Origin: an uncultured Burkholderiales bacterium
GTDB taxonomy: Bacteria; Pseudomonadota; Gammaproteobacteria; Burkholderiales; Burkholderiaceae_E
Direction of reading: 5' to 3'
Length of the DNA: 9,051 bases
NCBI GenBank assembly: GCA_903898725.1
Contig: CAIUGQ010000217.1
Coordinates: 1-9,051 of the forward strand
Position numbers and translations under genes: made by a program
The notes under the pieces: model-generated
Told to the model about the DNA's origin: nothing
Database searches by the model: none
What the model saw: only the letters and a program-made list of their open reading frames with translations
Shown: positions 1 to 8,137 of the stretch, one piece after another
Position numbering within the stretch: the stretch's first letter is position 1
Layout: the number at the start of each line of letters is the position of its first letter

Positions 1-158
1 CGAGCCGCGCGTTCGCCACCGACCGGCCCGTCGCGCGGCTGCTGGCGATCGCCTCCGATACCGACAACACCGGCGAGCGGGCGCGTGCGGGGTTCGCGGA
101 GCTGCACTTCGTGGCCCGCGACGCGCCGTGTGCGTTCGCGCCGCTGCGGGGCCGGTGA
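1..158 (+). CDS. C-terminal end of an unidentified protein (5' truncated)
   Basis: The frame starting at base 3 is open for 51 codons and ends at TGA 156-158. Nearly every codon ends in G or C, as in the confirmed genes of this window, so it is probably real coding sequence. The visible tail ends in CAFAPLRGR and contains the stretch SDTDNTGERARAGFAELHF. I see no signal, membrane segment or motif that names a family, and I do not recognise it. It runs in the same direction as recQ, 74-80 bp upstream depending on which recQ start is used, with a GC hairpin between them, so it is probably a separate transcription unit. The start and most of the gene lie left of the window. Confidence 0.6.
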   Translation, partial: SRAFATDRPVARLLAIASDTDNTGERARAGFAELHFVARDAPCAFAPLRGR

Positions 159-192
159 CGCCGGTCGGGCCCGGGTCGTCCTGACGGCCTAG

Positions 193-209
193 GCCCTGCG
201 GCGCAGGGC
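193..209 (+). terminator. GC hairpin after the upstream gene, possible terminator
   Basis: GCCCTGC (193-199) and GCAGGGC (203-209) are perfect reverse complements around a 3-nt GGC loop, giving a 7-bp stem. It sits 35 bp after the stop of the upstream gene and before recQ. No T-rich run follows, so it is at best an atypical intrinsic terminator. It could also be chance in GC-rich DNA. Confidence 0.35.
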
Positions 210-232
210 GGCTCGGCGCCATCGCGTACCAT

Positions 233-2123
<1,891 letters not shown>

Positions 2124-2134
<11 letters not shown>

Positions 2135-2239
2135 ACGCGGACTGAACGCGGACCGAACGCGGACCGAACGCGGACCGAGCGCGGACCGAACGCGGACCGA
2201 ACGCGGACCGAAGGCGGACCGAAGGCGGACCTAACGCGG
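2124..2239. repeat. 11-bp tandem repeat array, about 10.5 copies, starting inside recQ
   Basis: Ten consecutive 11-bp units start at 2124, 2135, 2146, 2157, 2168, 2179, 2190, 2201, 2212 and 2223, followed by a 6-bp partial unit. The consensus is ACGCGGACCGA. Units 1 and 2 read ACGCGGACTGA; unit 6 begins with G instead of A; units 9 and 10 begin AGGCGG, and unit 10 ends CCTA. The first unit is the last 11 bases of recQ, including its TGA (2132-2134). The array fills most of the 122-bp gap between recQ and the convergent histidine kinase gene. Variants are ordered from one end to the other, as expected from stepwise tandem duplication. Units are too short and lack the spacers of a CRISPR array. 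Confidence 0.95.
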
Positions 2240-2256
2240 TCGGCGGTCGGCCAGGC

Positions 2257-3399
2257 TCAGGTCTGCGGCGAGTCGATCATCTGCTTCGGCAGCTCGATCG
2301 TGAAGACGCAGCCCAGCCCCGGATGGTTCTGGACGGTGAGGGTGCCGGCATCGGACTCGACGTTGTGCCGGGCGATCGACAGGCCGAGCCCCAGGCCCGT
2401 GCGGTTGTCGTGGCGCTGGGTGAACGGAAAGAACATCTGCTCGAGCGTGCTCTGCGAGATGCCCCCGCAGTGGTCGGACACGTCGATCACCACCCGGTCG
2501 CCGACGGCATGCGCCCGCAGGTCCACGCGGGTATTCGGCTTCGTGTACTTGAACGCGTTCTGCAGCAGGTTCGACAGCGCGGACATCAGTCGGTCGCGAT
2601 CGCCGGCGATCGCGAGCTCGGGTTCGACCGCCGCGACCTCGAACAGGCACTCGTACTCCTTCACCTGGAGCCGCGCGCCCTGCTCGACCTCCGCGATGAA
2701 GTCCGCGAGCGAGAAGACCGTGCCGTCGACCGGCGCCGCCACCTGGTCACGGACCTGGTCGATCATCTGCTCGATCAGGACCTTCAGCGCGATGTGCGCG
2801 CGCTTGAGCACGCCGCCGGTCGCGCCCGCCATCGGCAGGCTGCCGACCTCGAGGGCCTTCGCCGCCAGGACCGCGGTGCCCAGCGAGTTGCGCAGCTCGT
2901 GCACGATCGAACCGAGCCGTTCGTTGGAGTCGGCGGCCTGGCGACGGGCGAGCATCACGTCGCGCCGGGCGCTGAAGTGCGTGGCCGCGCTGGCGATCGC
3001 GTTGTCGAGGCAACGGTTCAGGGTCCGGAAGTCGTTCACGCTGAACGGGGCATCGCACTCGACGGCCATGTCGGTGATGGCCTGGCACAGGTCGCCGTAG
3101 TCGTGGACGACCTGGTCGATGGTGTAGCCCAGCGTCCAGAGCCGCCGGCCGTGCTCCGCCGCCGACAGGCTCATCTCCGATTCGTTGCGGGCATCGCCGC
3201 CCGATCCGCCGGAGATGCGCAGGCTCTCGCCCTGATGTCCCGCCTCCTCGGCCTCCAGGGTGCGCTGCAGCTGCTCGAGGAACATCGGCACGCCGTTGCT
3301 CAGCTGAGCCTCGGTGGCGGCCCGGCTGGGGTGCTGGGCGAGCTTCGACTTGCACCGGGCGATCAGCTCGTCGCGGTTGTTCGCCAGGAACGTGTACAT
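2257..3399 (-). CDS. Soluble orphan sensor histidine kinase
   Basis: A predicted two-component sensor kinase of 380 residues that would autophosphorylate on histidine and pass the phosphate to a response regulator not encoded nearby. The start at 3399 is chosen because CGAGGG lies just upstream (3405-3410). The open frame continues to 3837, but that extension overlaps the GST gene in another frame. Residues 1-150 form a mostly helical input region with no membrane segment or signal peptide; the stretch around MYTFLANNRDELIARC resembles the RsbRD-type N-terminal domain found in some proteobacterial kinases (family resemblance, not verified). The H-box is IVHELRNSLG with H167. The ATP-binding domain has the N-box SNLLQNAFKYTK (276-287), a G1 box with D309 and GG 312-313, and the G2 box TGLGLGLSIAR (334-344). 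The fused G1 (DHCGG) is slightly unusual but keeps the key Asp. The signal and target are unknown. Confidence 0.9.
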   Translation of the reverse strand: MYTFLANNRDELIARCKSKLAQHPSRAATEAQLSNGVPMFLEQLQRTLEAEEAGHQGESLRISGGSGGDARNESEMSLSAAEHGRRLWTLGYTIDQVVHDYGDLCQAITDMAVECDAPFSVNDFRTLNRCLDNAIASAATHFSARRDVMLARRQAADSNERLGSIVHELRNSLGTAVLAAKALEVGSLPMAGATGGVLKRAHIALKVLIEQMIDQVRDQVAAPVDGTVFSLADFIAEVEQGARLQVKEYECLFEVAAVEPELAIAGDRDRLMSALSNLLQNAFKYTKPNTRVDLRAHAVGDRVVIDVSDHCGGISQSTLEQMFFPFTQRHDNRTGLGLGLSIARHNVESDAGTLTVQNHPGLGCVFTIELPKQMIDSPQT

Positions 3400-3404
3400 G
3401 GTCG

Positions 3405-3410
3405 CCCTCG
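3405..3410 (-). promoter_or_regulatory. Ribosome binding site of the histidine kinase
   Basis: CGAGGG on the minus strand ends 5 nt before ATG 3399-3397. It decides the start of the kinase gene at 3399 against the longer upstream open frame, which would run through the GST gene. Confidence 0.7.
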
Positions 3411-3575
3411 AAGCAGTGTGTCGGACGCCCTGCGGGACGCTCGCCTGGCAACCGTCGTCGCGCTGCGGCCCAGTATGCGCCCTGCCGACCGGATCGCCGA
3501 CCCGATCGGCACGGCCGTTCGCGCGACGAGGCGTCGGCGTACACGGGAATGCGTACAACGCGCATCGCCCGCGCA

Positions 3576-3590
3576 CTCTGCGGGGCAGAG
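3576..3590 (-). terminator. Second small hairpin downstream of the GST gene
   Basis: CTCTGC (3576-3581) and GCAGAG (3585-3590) are reverse complements around a GGG loop, giving a 6-bp stem. It lies 9 nt beyond the larger hairpin in the direction of transcription. No T-run follows on the minus strand. Confidence 0.35.
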
Positions 3591-3599
3591 CCGGCACGC

Positions 3600-3619
3600 C
3601 CCCGACCTCGCGGTCGGGG
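3600..3619 (-). terminator. GC-rich hairpin, probable terminator of the transporter operon
   Basis: CCCCGACC (3600-3607) and GGTCGGGG (3612-3619) form a perfect 8-bp stem with a 4-nt loop, 27 nt past the GST stop. It is the strongest hairpin in the gap and sits where the operon should end. The T-tract of a classical intrinsic terminator is missing, so it may act weakly or mainly protect the 3' end of the message. Confidence 0.5.
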
Positions 3620-3646
3620 CGCAGTCGGCGAGTCGGGGTCCGCCGT

Positions 3647-4282
3647 CTACAGAGAGATCGACGGGCGCGCGGCCAGCCCGGCCCGCCAGCGGACGAGCTG
3701 CGGATGGCGCTCCGGATCGGGCTTGAGCTTGAGCACCCGCGCGAAATCGACCGCCACCACCGCGGTGATGTCGGCCAGGCTGAAGCGCTCGGTCGCGACG
3801 AACTCGCGCCCCGACAGGCGCGCATCGAGCACCTCAAGGAAGCGTTCGACGCGGGCGCGTCCGCGCTGGGCCAGCTCCGGGATCTGCGCGTAGTCCACCG
3901 GGCCGGGGAGGGCCCGGTTCACCATCGCGGGCGACGCGTTTCGCAGTCCCTCGGCGATCGCGATCAGCCCCTCGAACTCCGCGCGCCAGTGCCAGCCGGC
4001 GATCTCGGCGCGCTCGGCGGGCGTGCGGCCCATCAGCGGCGGCTCCGGATACGCCGCCTCGACCCAGGCCGCGATCGAGGCGTTGTCGGTCAGCACCAGT
4101 CCGTCGTCGGTTTGCAGCACCGGGACGGTGCACTGCGGGTTGATGGCCCGGAACGCGTCGGTGAGCTGCTCGCGGGCGGCCAGGTCGACCATCACCGTCC
4201 GGTGGGGCACGCCCTTCTCGGCGAGCAGGATCCGCGTGCGGCGGGGGCTGGGCGCGGTGGCGCAGTCGTGGAAGGTGATCAT
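3647..4282 (-). CDS. Glutathione S-transferase family protein
   Basis: A 211-residue protein with the two-domain cytosolic GST layout, probably using glutathione for conjugation, isomerisation or reductive steps. The thioredoxin-like N-terminal domain (about 1-80) contains APSPRRTRILLAEKG (10-24), where S12 is a candidate for activating the thiol, and the cis-proline motif TVPVL with P54. The helical C-terminal domain contains the N-capping motif SLAD (168-171) and ends in ARPSISL. In the usual Glu/Asp-Ser glutathione-binding pair this protein has D66-N67, so the serine is replaced. The start at 4282 is supported by AAGGA 6 nt upstream. It is the last gene of the operon, only 13 nt after the acyl-CoA synthetase stop, so the two are almost certainly co-transcribed. 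A role on the same substrate is inferred; the substrate is unknown. Confidence 0.88.
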   Translation of the reverse strand: MITFHDCATAPSPRRTRILLAEKGVPHRTVMVDLAAREQLTDAFRAINPQCTVPVLQTDDGLVLTDNASIAAWVEAAYPEPPLMGRTPAERAEIAGWHWRAEFEGLIAIAEGLRNASPAMVNRALPGPVDYAQIPELAQRGRARVERFLEVLDARLSGREFVATERFSLADITAVVAVDFARVLKLKPDPERHPQLVRWRAGLAARPSISL

Positions 4283-4288
4283 CGCGGG

Positions 4289-4293
4289 TCCTT
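4289..4293 (-). promoter_or_regulatory. Ribosome binding site of the GST gene
   Basis: AAGGA on the minus strand lies 6 nt before ATG 4282-4280 and just after the acyl-CoA synthetase stop (4298-4296). Ribosomes ending the upstream gene would stop right at this site, so translation is probably coupled. Confidence 0.7.
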
Positions 4294-4295
4294 GG

Positions 4296-5837
4296 TCAGA
4301 CGAGACGGCTCGCCCGTCCGGCCCAGTACCGGTCGCGCAGCAGCCGCTTGTAGAGCTTGCCGGTCGGGTGACGCGGCAGTTCGGCCTCGAAGTCCACCGA
4401 GCGCGGGCACTTGATCGGCGACAGCCGCTCGCGGCACCAGGCGATCAGCTCCCGCTCGAGCTCGGGTCCGGCATCGGCCATGTCGCGCGGCGTGACCACC
4501 GCCTTGACCGCCTCGCCCATCTCCTCGTCGGGCACGCCGATCACCGCGACGTCGAGCACCTTCGGATGGGTCACCAGCAGGTTCTCGGTCTCCTGCGGAT
4601 AGACGTTGACCCCGCCGCTGATGATCATGTGCGCCTTGCGGTCGGTCAGGTGCAGGAAGCCGTCGGCATCGACGTAGCCGACGTCGCCGAGCGTGGTCCA
4701 GCCATGGGTGTTGCGCGAGCCGGAGGTCTTCTCCGGGTCGTTGTGGTACTCGAAGGGGCGTCCGCCCGCGAAGTACACGGTGCCCGCCTCGCCGGCCGGC
4801 ATCTCGCGGCCGTCCTCGTCGCAGATCCGCAGTTCGCCGACCACCGCGCGGCCGACGGTGCCTTCGTGGGCGAGCCACTCGTGCGCGTCGCACAGCGTCA
4901 TGCCGTTGCCCTCGGTGCCCGCGTAGTACTCCCAGATGATCGGGCCCCACCAGTCGATCATCTGGCGCTTGACCGGGATCGGGCAGGGGGCGGCCGCGTG
5001 GATCGCGCAGCGCAGCGACGAGACGTCGTGGCGGGCGCGGTCCTCGGCGGGCAGCTTGAGCATCCGCACGAACATCGTCGGCACGAGCTGCGTGTGCGAC
5101 GCGCGGTGCGACGCGACGAGCCGCAGGAACTCGGCGGCGTCGAAGTGCTCCATGATCACGCAGGTGCCGCCCAGCCGCAGCACGCCCATGTTGAAGCGCA
5201 GCGGCGCGGCGTGATAGAGCGGCGCGGGCGACAGGTAGACCGTGTCCTCGCCCACGCCGTAGCGCTGGCGCATCGTCTCGAGCAGCGGGTACGAGGCATC
5301 GATCGCGCCGGCCTCGGGCGGCACGTAGACCCCCTTGGGCCGGCCGGTCGTGCCCGAGGAATACAGCATGTCGCAGCCGGCGACCTCGTCGTCGATGCGC
5401 TGCGCGGGCTGGGCCGCCACCGCGTCCTCGTAGGCGGTCCAGCCGGGCGCCGTGCCGTCGATCATCCAGCGCGCGCGCAGCGCCGGCACGCCGTCGGCCG
5501 CCTGCAGGGCGACCGCCGCGGTGGCCGCGCTCGCCACGATGGCGCGCGCGCCGCAGTCCTCGACGATGTAGCGCGCCTCGCCCGCGGTCAGGCGCGTGCT
5601 GATCGCGGTGTAGACCAGCCCCGCGCGGTGCGCGCCCACGCAGAGCTCGTAGAAGCGCGGATGGTTCTCCACCAGCAGCGCGACATGGTCGCCCGCTCGC
5701 AGCCCGGTCGCGCGCAGCAGCTGCGCGAAGCGGTTCGAGCGGGCCTCGAGCTCGCCGTAGGTGACGACGGCGCCGCTGCCGGCCATCACGATCGCCGGCT
5801 TGTCCGGCGTGCGCGCGGCATGGATGAATGGATGCAT
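4296..5837 (-). CDS. AMP-forming acyl-CoA synthetase (ANL superfamily)
   Basis: Predicted to activate a carboxylic acid to its CoA thioester by way of an acyl-adenylate, in the cytoplasm. The 513 residues are typical for the family. Visible motifs are the phosphate-binding loop YSSGTTGRPKGV (159-170), A5 YYAGTEG (304-310), the ribose-binding Asp in TTLGDVGY (D385), the hinge and A8 loop DRKAHMIISGGVNVYP (399-414), and the C-terminal catalytic lysine in PTGKLYKR (K494). All key residues are present, so it should be active. The start at 5837 is supported by a perfect AGGAGG 8 nt upstream. It lies 34 nt after the substrate-binding protein gene and 13 nt before the GST gene in one operon. This suggests it acts on the compound the transporter brings in. 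Chain length or aromatic preference cannot be read from the sequence; a medium-chain or aromatic acid is a guess. Confidence 0.93.
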   Translation of the reverse strand: MHPFIHAARTPDKPAIVMAGSGAVVTYGELEARSNRFAQLLRATGLRAGDHVALLVENHPRFYELCVGAHRAGLVYTAISTRLTAGEARYIVEDCGARAIVASAATAAVALQAADGVPALRARWMIDGTAPGWTAYEDAVAAQPAQRIDDEVAGCDMLYSSGTTGRPKGVYVPPEAGAIDASYPLLETMRQRYGVGEDTVYLSPAPLYHAAPLRFNMGVLRLGGTCVIMEHFDAAEFLRLVASHRASHTQLVPTMFVRMLKLPAEDRARHDVSSLRCAIHAAAPCPIPVKRQMIDWWGPIIWEYYAGTEGNGMTLCDAHEWLAHEGTVGRAVVGELRICDEDGREMPAGEAGTVYFAGGRPFEYHNDPEKTSGSRNTHGWTTLGDVGYVDADGFLHLTDRKAHMIISGGVNVYPQETENLLVTHPKVLDVAVIGVPDEEMGEAVKAVVTPRDMADAGPELERELIAWCRERLSPIKCPRSVDFEAELPRHPTGKLYKRLLRDRYWAGRASRLV

Positions 5838-5845
5838 GGGGCGGG

Positions 5846-5851
5846 CCTCCT
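5846..5851 (-). promoter_or_regulatory. Consensus ribosome binding site of the acyl-CoA synthetase
   Basis: AGGAGG on the minus strand, 8 nt before ATG 5837-5835, is a full match to the anti-Shine-Dalgarno complement. It is the strongest such site in the window and fixes the start. Confidence 0.85.
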
Positions 5852-5871
5852 GCGCGCGCGACGCCGGTGGA

Positions 5872-6927
5872 TCAGGGCTTGAACACGTAGCCGGGGCGGA
5901 TCGCCGCGGCCGCCGGGATCGGCGGCAGGTCGGCGAACAGCTTCGGGTTGTCGGCCATCACCTTGAGGATGTGCTTCGGCTCGATGTGCTTGTTGACGTC
6001 GAAGGTCTGCTTGAGGATGCCCAGCCGGAGCAGGCGCTCCTGCGCGGCATTGAGGGCCGCGTAGTTGTTCGCCGACAGCCGGCGGTCGGCCTGCTGGATG
6101 TTGTACTGCATCGCGGCCTCGGCGATCTCGGGCTTGAGGCCCGGGATCCAGCGCGTGGCGACCTGCGCGGCCTGCTTGGGATTCGCGCGCATCCACTGGT
6201 CGGCCTCGGCGACCGCGGCGAGGAACTTCTCGATCGTCGGGCCGTTCTTCTCGACCCAGCCGCGCAGCGCGACGTTGTAGCCGACGTACGAGATCACGTC
6301 ACCGCCGCGGATCACCTCGACTGCACCGGGCACGTCCTTCATCGCGACGATCGGCCACGGGTCCCAGGCGGAGAACGCGTCGATGCCCTTGGCGAGCAGC
6401 GCGACCGTCATGTCCGGCGGCGGCGTGTTCACCAGCGTCACGTCGGCCGGCGTCAGGCCCGCCTTCTCCAGCAGCGCGAGCACGTACAGGTGGTTGATGG
6501 TGCCGAAGGAGGCGGCGATCTTCTTGCCCTTGAGGGTCTTCAGGTCGCCGCGCGCGATGCCGGAGTCGCCGCGCGCGATCAGCGCCATCGTCGCGTCCGA
6601 GCCCATCTTGGTCGCGTTGCCGCTGTAGTTGCCCAGCGCCACCAGGTCCATGCCGCGCAGCACCGCGCCGATCATCGGCACGCCGACCTGCACGATCTCG
6701 TTCTCGCCGGCCTGCAGCGCATTGAGCGCGTCGACGCCGGTCGCATACGGGCGGGCGATCGTGACGTCGAGCCCCTGCTTCTCGAAGAAGCCGCGCTCGA
6801 GCGCGATCGGCAGGCCGATCTGGTCGATGCCGGTCACCATGCCGGCCTTCAGCTTCACCATCGTCTGGGCGTGGGCGGCCGTGCCGGCCACCAGCGCCGC
6901 GGCGAACATCAGGGTTCTGAACAGCAT
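5872..6927 (-). CDS. NitT/TauT-type ABC transporter substrate-binding protein
   Basis: A 351-residue periplasmic binding protein that should deliver a small organic solute to the permeases encoded upstream. A Sec signal peptide is clear: MLFR, a hydrophobic stretch (about 5-17), and a signal peptidase I site AHA|Q after residue 20. There is no lipobox cysteine. The mature protein has the two-lobed SsuA/TauA/NMT1-like pattern: KLKAGMVTGIDQIGLPIALERGFF near the start (K25 onward), GLDVTI (52-57), LKGKKIAASFGT (132-143) and the hinge-like AFSAWDPWP (184-192). The start is supported by GAGGAG 7 nt upstream. It lies 56 nt after the small membrane protein gene and 34 nt before the acyl-CoA synthetase. 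Relatives bind taurine, alkanesulfonates, nitrate, thiamine precursors or aromatic acids; I cannot tell which applies here, but the CoA ligase next door favours a carboxylate. Confidence 0.9.
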   Translation of the reverse strand: MLFRTLMFAAALVAGTAAHAQTMVKLKAGMVTGIDQIGLPIALERGFFEKQGLDVTIARPYATGVDALNALQAGENEIVQVGVPMIGAVLRGMDLVALGNYSGNATKMGSDATMALIARGDSGIARGDLKTLKGKKIAASFGTINHLYVLALLEKAGLTPADVTLVNTPPPDMTVALLAKGIDAFSAWDPWPIVAMKDVPGAVEVIRGGDVISYVGYNVALRGWVEKNGPTIEKFLAAVAEADQWMRANPKQAAQVATRWIPGLKPEIAEAAMQYNIQQADRRLSANNYAALNAAQERLLRLGILKQTFDVNKHIEPKHILKVMADNPKLFADLPPIPAAAAIRPGYVFKP

Positions 6928-6934
6928 CGTCGGT

Positions 6935-6940
6935 CTCCTC
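6935..6940 (-). promoter_or_regulatory. Ribosome binding site of the substrate-binding protein
   Basis: GAGGAG on the minus strand, 7 nt before ATG 6927-6925. Unlike the overlapping genes upstream, this gene has an independent strong site, consistent with binding proteins being needed in excess over membrane subunits. Confidence 0.8.
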
Positions 6941-6957
6941 GGGTGTGTCGTTGGAAT

Positions 6958-6993
6958 GGGCTGCGGATTCGGGGCTGCGGGAATCAGGGCTGC
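6958..6993. repeat. Three GGGCTGC copies around the stop of the small membrane protein gene
   Basis: GGGCTGC occurs at 6958-6964, 6972-6978 and 6987-6993, spaced 14 and 15 bp apart. The first two copies are flanked by similar GGATTC and GGGAATC. The third copy lies in the last codons of the small gene, whose stop is at 6984-6986. It looks like a degenerate short tandem duplication at a gene end. Confidence 0.55.
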
Positions 6994-7382
6994 TTGAGCG
7001 GCTCGACGCGGCTGACCCAGTAGGGCCGGACCAGTCGCAGGAGCTCGGTCCGCGGCACGCCGCGGACCTCGACGGTGTTGCCGTCGGTGCCCGAGACGCG
7101 GCCGAAGCGCTGGAAGACCAGCACATGGAAGCGCTCGGGCGGAAAGGGCAGGGTGACCAGCACCGCCAGCTTCTCGCGGTCGGTCGGGAACTCGCCCGCG
7201 ATCTTGCCCGGCGCGGCCGCCGACAGCCAGGCCTGGTAGACGAGCCAGGCCGCCAGCAGACCGAGCACGACCCGGCCCTGCGTCGAGCCCAGCACCACGC
7301 GGGCGATCCGGCGCAGCCGCCCCGGGCGCGGGCTGGGTTCGGCGCCGGGCCCGGCACCGGGCGACGTGTCGGCGACGCTCAT
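6984..7382 (-). CDS. Small single-pass membrane protein of unknown function in the ABC operon
   Basis: A 132-residue protein starting at ATG 7382-7380, which overlaps the ATPase stop as ATGA. Third codon positions are GC-rich. The N-terminus (1-20) is rich in Pro, Gly and Ala, followed by the basic patch RLRRIAR (22-28), one hydrophobic segment (about 38-56, VVLGLLAAWLVYQAWLSAA), and a C-terminal domain of about 75 residues. By the positive-inside rule the N-terminus would be cytoplasmic and the C-terminal part periplasmic. That part contains LAVLVTLPFPPERFHVLVFQ (72-91) and TVEVRGVPRTELLRLVRPYW (103-122), an alternating pattern suggesting a small mixed alpha/beta fold. I do not recognise the family. 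Its position between ATPase and binding protein, with coupled translation, suggests a transporter accessory subunit or an anchor for the binding protein; this is inference. Confidence 0.82.
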   Translation of the reverse strand: MSVADTSPGAGPGAEPSPRPGRLRRIARVVLGSTQGRVVLGLLAAWLVYQAWLSAAAPGKIAGEFPTDREKLAVLVTLPFPPERFHVLVFQRFGRVSGTDGNTVEVRGVPRTELLRLVRPYWVSRVEPLKQP

Positions 7383-8137
7383 GCCGAGCGCACCCGGGCC
7401 AGCACCTTGGCCGACAGCGACTTGAAGGCGTCGTCCTCGACGAGCTCGTCCCAGCGGCGAGGATGCGGCAGCGGTACTGGCATGTCGTCGAGCACGAGGC
7501 CCTTCGACAGCACGACGACGCGGCTGGCGAGGAACACCGCCTCGGGCACGTCGTGGGTGATGAACAGCACCGTCGTGCGGCGCTGCTGCCAGATGCGCGT
7601 GAGCTCCTCCTGCAGCATCAGGCGGGTCTGCGCATCGACGCTGGCGAAGGGCTCGTCCATCAGCAGCACGTCGGGCTCGTTGGCCAGCGCGCGCACCACG
7701 CCCACGCGCTGCTGCATGCCGCCGGAGAGCTCCGCCGGGTAGCGGTCGGCCGCGTGCGCGAGGCCGGCGAGCGCGAGGTACTCGCGCGCGATGCGGTCGC
7801 GCTCGGCGCGCGGCACGCCGCGCATCTTCGGCCCGAAGCCGACGTTGTCGAGCACCGTCTTCCACGGGAACAGCGCGAACGACTGGAACACCACGCCGCG
7901 GTCGGGCCCGGGCCCGTCGACCGGCGTGCCGTCGACCAGGATGCGTCCGCCGGTGTGCGGCAGGAAGCCGGCGATCATGTTCAGAATGGTGGTCTTGCCG
8001 CAGCCCGAGGGCCCGACGACCGACACGAACTCGCCGGGCTCGACACGCAGCGAGACGTCCCGCACCGCCGTCACCTGCGTGCCCTTGTACGGGTCGTAGT
8101 ACGTCTTCTGCAGCCCTTCGAGCGTCAACGACTTCAT
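7379..8137 (-). CDS. ABC transporter ATP-binding protein (NitT/TauT type)
   Basis: The 252-residue ATPase of an importer, working as a dimer on the cytoplasmic face of the permeases. All motifs are intact: Walker A GPSGCGKT (42-49), Q-loop Q85 in VVFQSFALFPW, signature LSGGMQQR (137-144), Walker B LLMDEPF (158-164) with catalytic E162, D-loop SVDA (166-169) and switch histidine H195 in ITHD. The FALFPWKTVLDNV stretch is typical of the SsuB/TauB/NrtD group. There is no extra regulatory domain. The start at ATG 8137-8135 overlaps the permease stop as ATGA, with GAGGGA a few bases upstream. The gene ends by overlapping the small membrane protein start in the same way. Length is normal for the family. 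Confidence 0.95.
   Translation of the reverse strand: MKSLTLEGLQKTYYDPYKGTQVTAVRDVSLRVEPGEFVSVVGPSGCGKTTILNMIAGFLPHTGGRILVDGTPVDGPGPDRGVVFQSFALFPWKTVLDNVGFGPKMRGVPRAERDRIAREYLALAGLAHAADRYPAELSGGMQQRVGVVRALANEPDVLLMDEPFASVDAQTRLMLQEELTRIWQQRRTTVLFITHDVPEAVFLASRVVVLSKGLVLDDMPVPLPHPRRWDELVEDDAFKSLSAKVLARVRSA

Larger units (their letters stand above)
3400..3646 (-). other. Gene-free gap between the GST gene and the histidine kinase
   Basis: This 247-bp stretch lies between two minus-strand genes. Open frames on either strand here are only ends of shadow frames from neighbouring genes. Its GST-proximal part holds two GC hairpins, so the large operon probably ends there. The rest should carry the promoter of the kinase gene. 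CATACT on the minus strand (rc of 3472-3477) resembles a -10 box, but no good -35 partner is visible, so I do not call a promoter. The 8-bp palindrome CCGATCGG (3502-3509) could be an operator half or chance. Confidence 0.5.

Noticed and set aside
3400..3837. N-terminal extension of the histidine kinase frame up to 3837
   Set aside because: The added part is Arg/Ser/Pro-rich, overlaps the GST gene in another frame, and the start at 3399 has a good ribosome binding site.
5821..5837. ATGGATG-type direct repeat at the acyl-CoA synthetase start
   Set aside because: Short and explained by the codons of the first residues (MHPFIH); no sign of a regulatory site.
4023..5882. A 619-codon open frame on the plus strand opposite the acyl-CoA synthetase
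   Set aside because: It is antisense to a gene with all catalytic motifs. Its translation is rich in Arg, Ala, Gly, Val and His with no recognisable domain, as expected from stop-poor GC-rich antisense frames.
5761..7023. A 420-codon plus-strand frame opposite the binding protein
   Set aside because: Same reason: low-complexity composition, no Shine-Dalgarno sequence, and the minus strand carries a binding protein with a signal peptide.
7344..7355. Perfect 12-bp palindrome GCCGGGCCCGGC
   Set aside because: It lies in codons for a Gly/Pro/Ala-rich stretch of the small membrane protein; such palindromes arise easily in GC-rich Pro-Gly codons. A similar one occurs in the ATPase near 7905-7916 over a GPGP stretch.
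7383..7865. Upstream extension of the small membrane protein frame up to 7865
   Set aside because: It would lie wholly inside the ABC ATPase gene in another frame. ATG 7382 with the ATGA overlap is the natural start.
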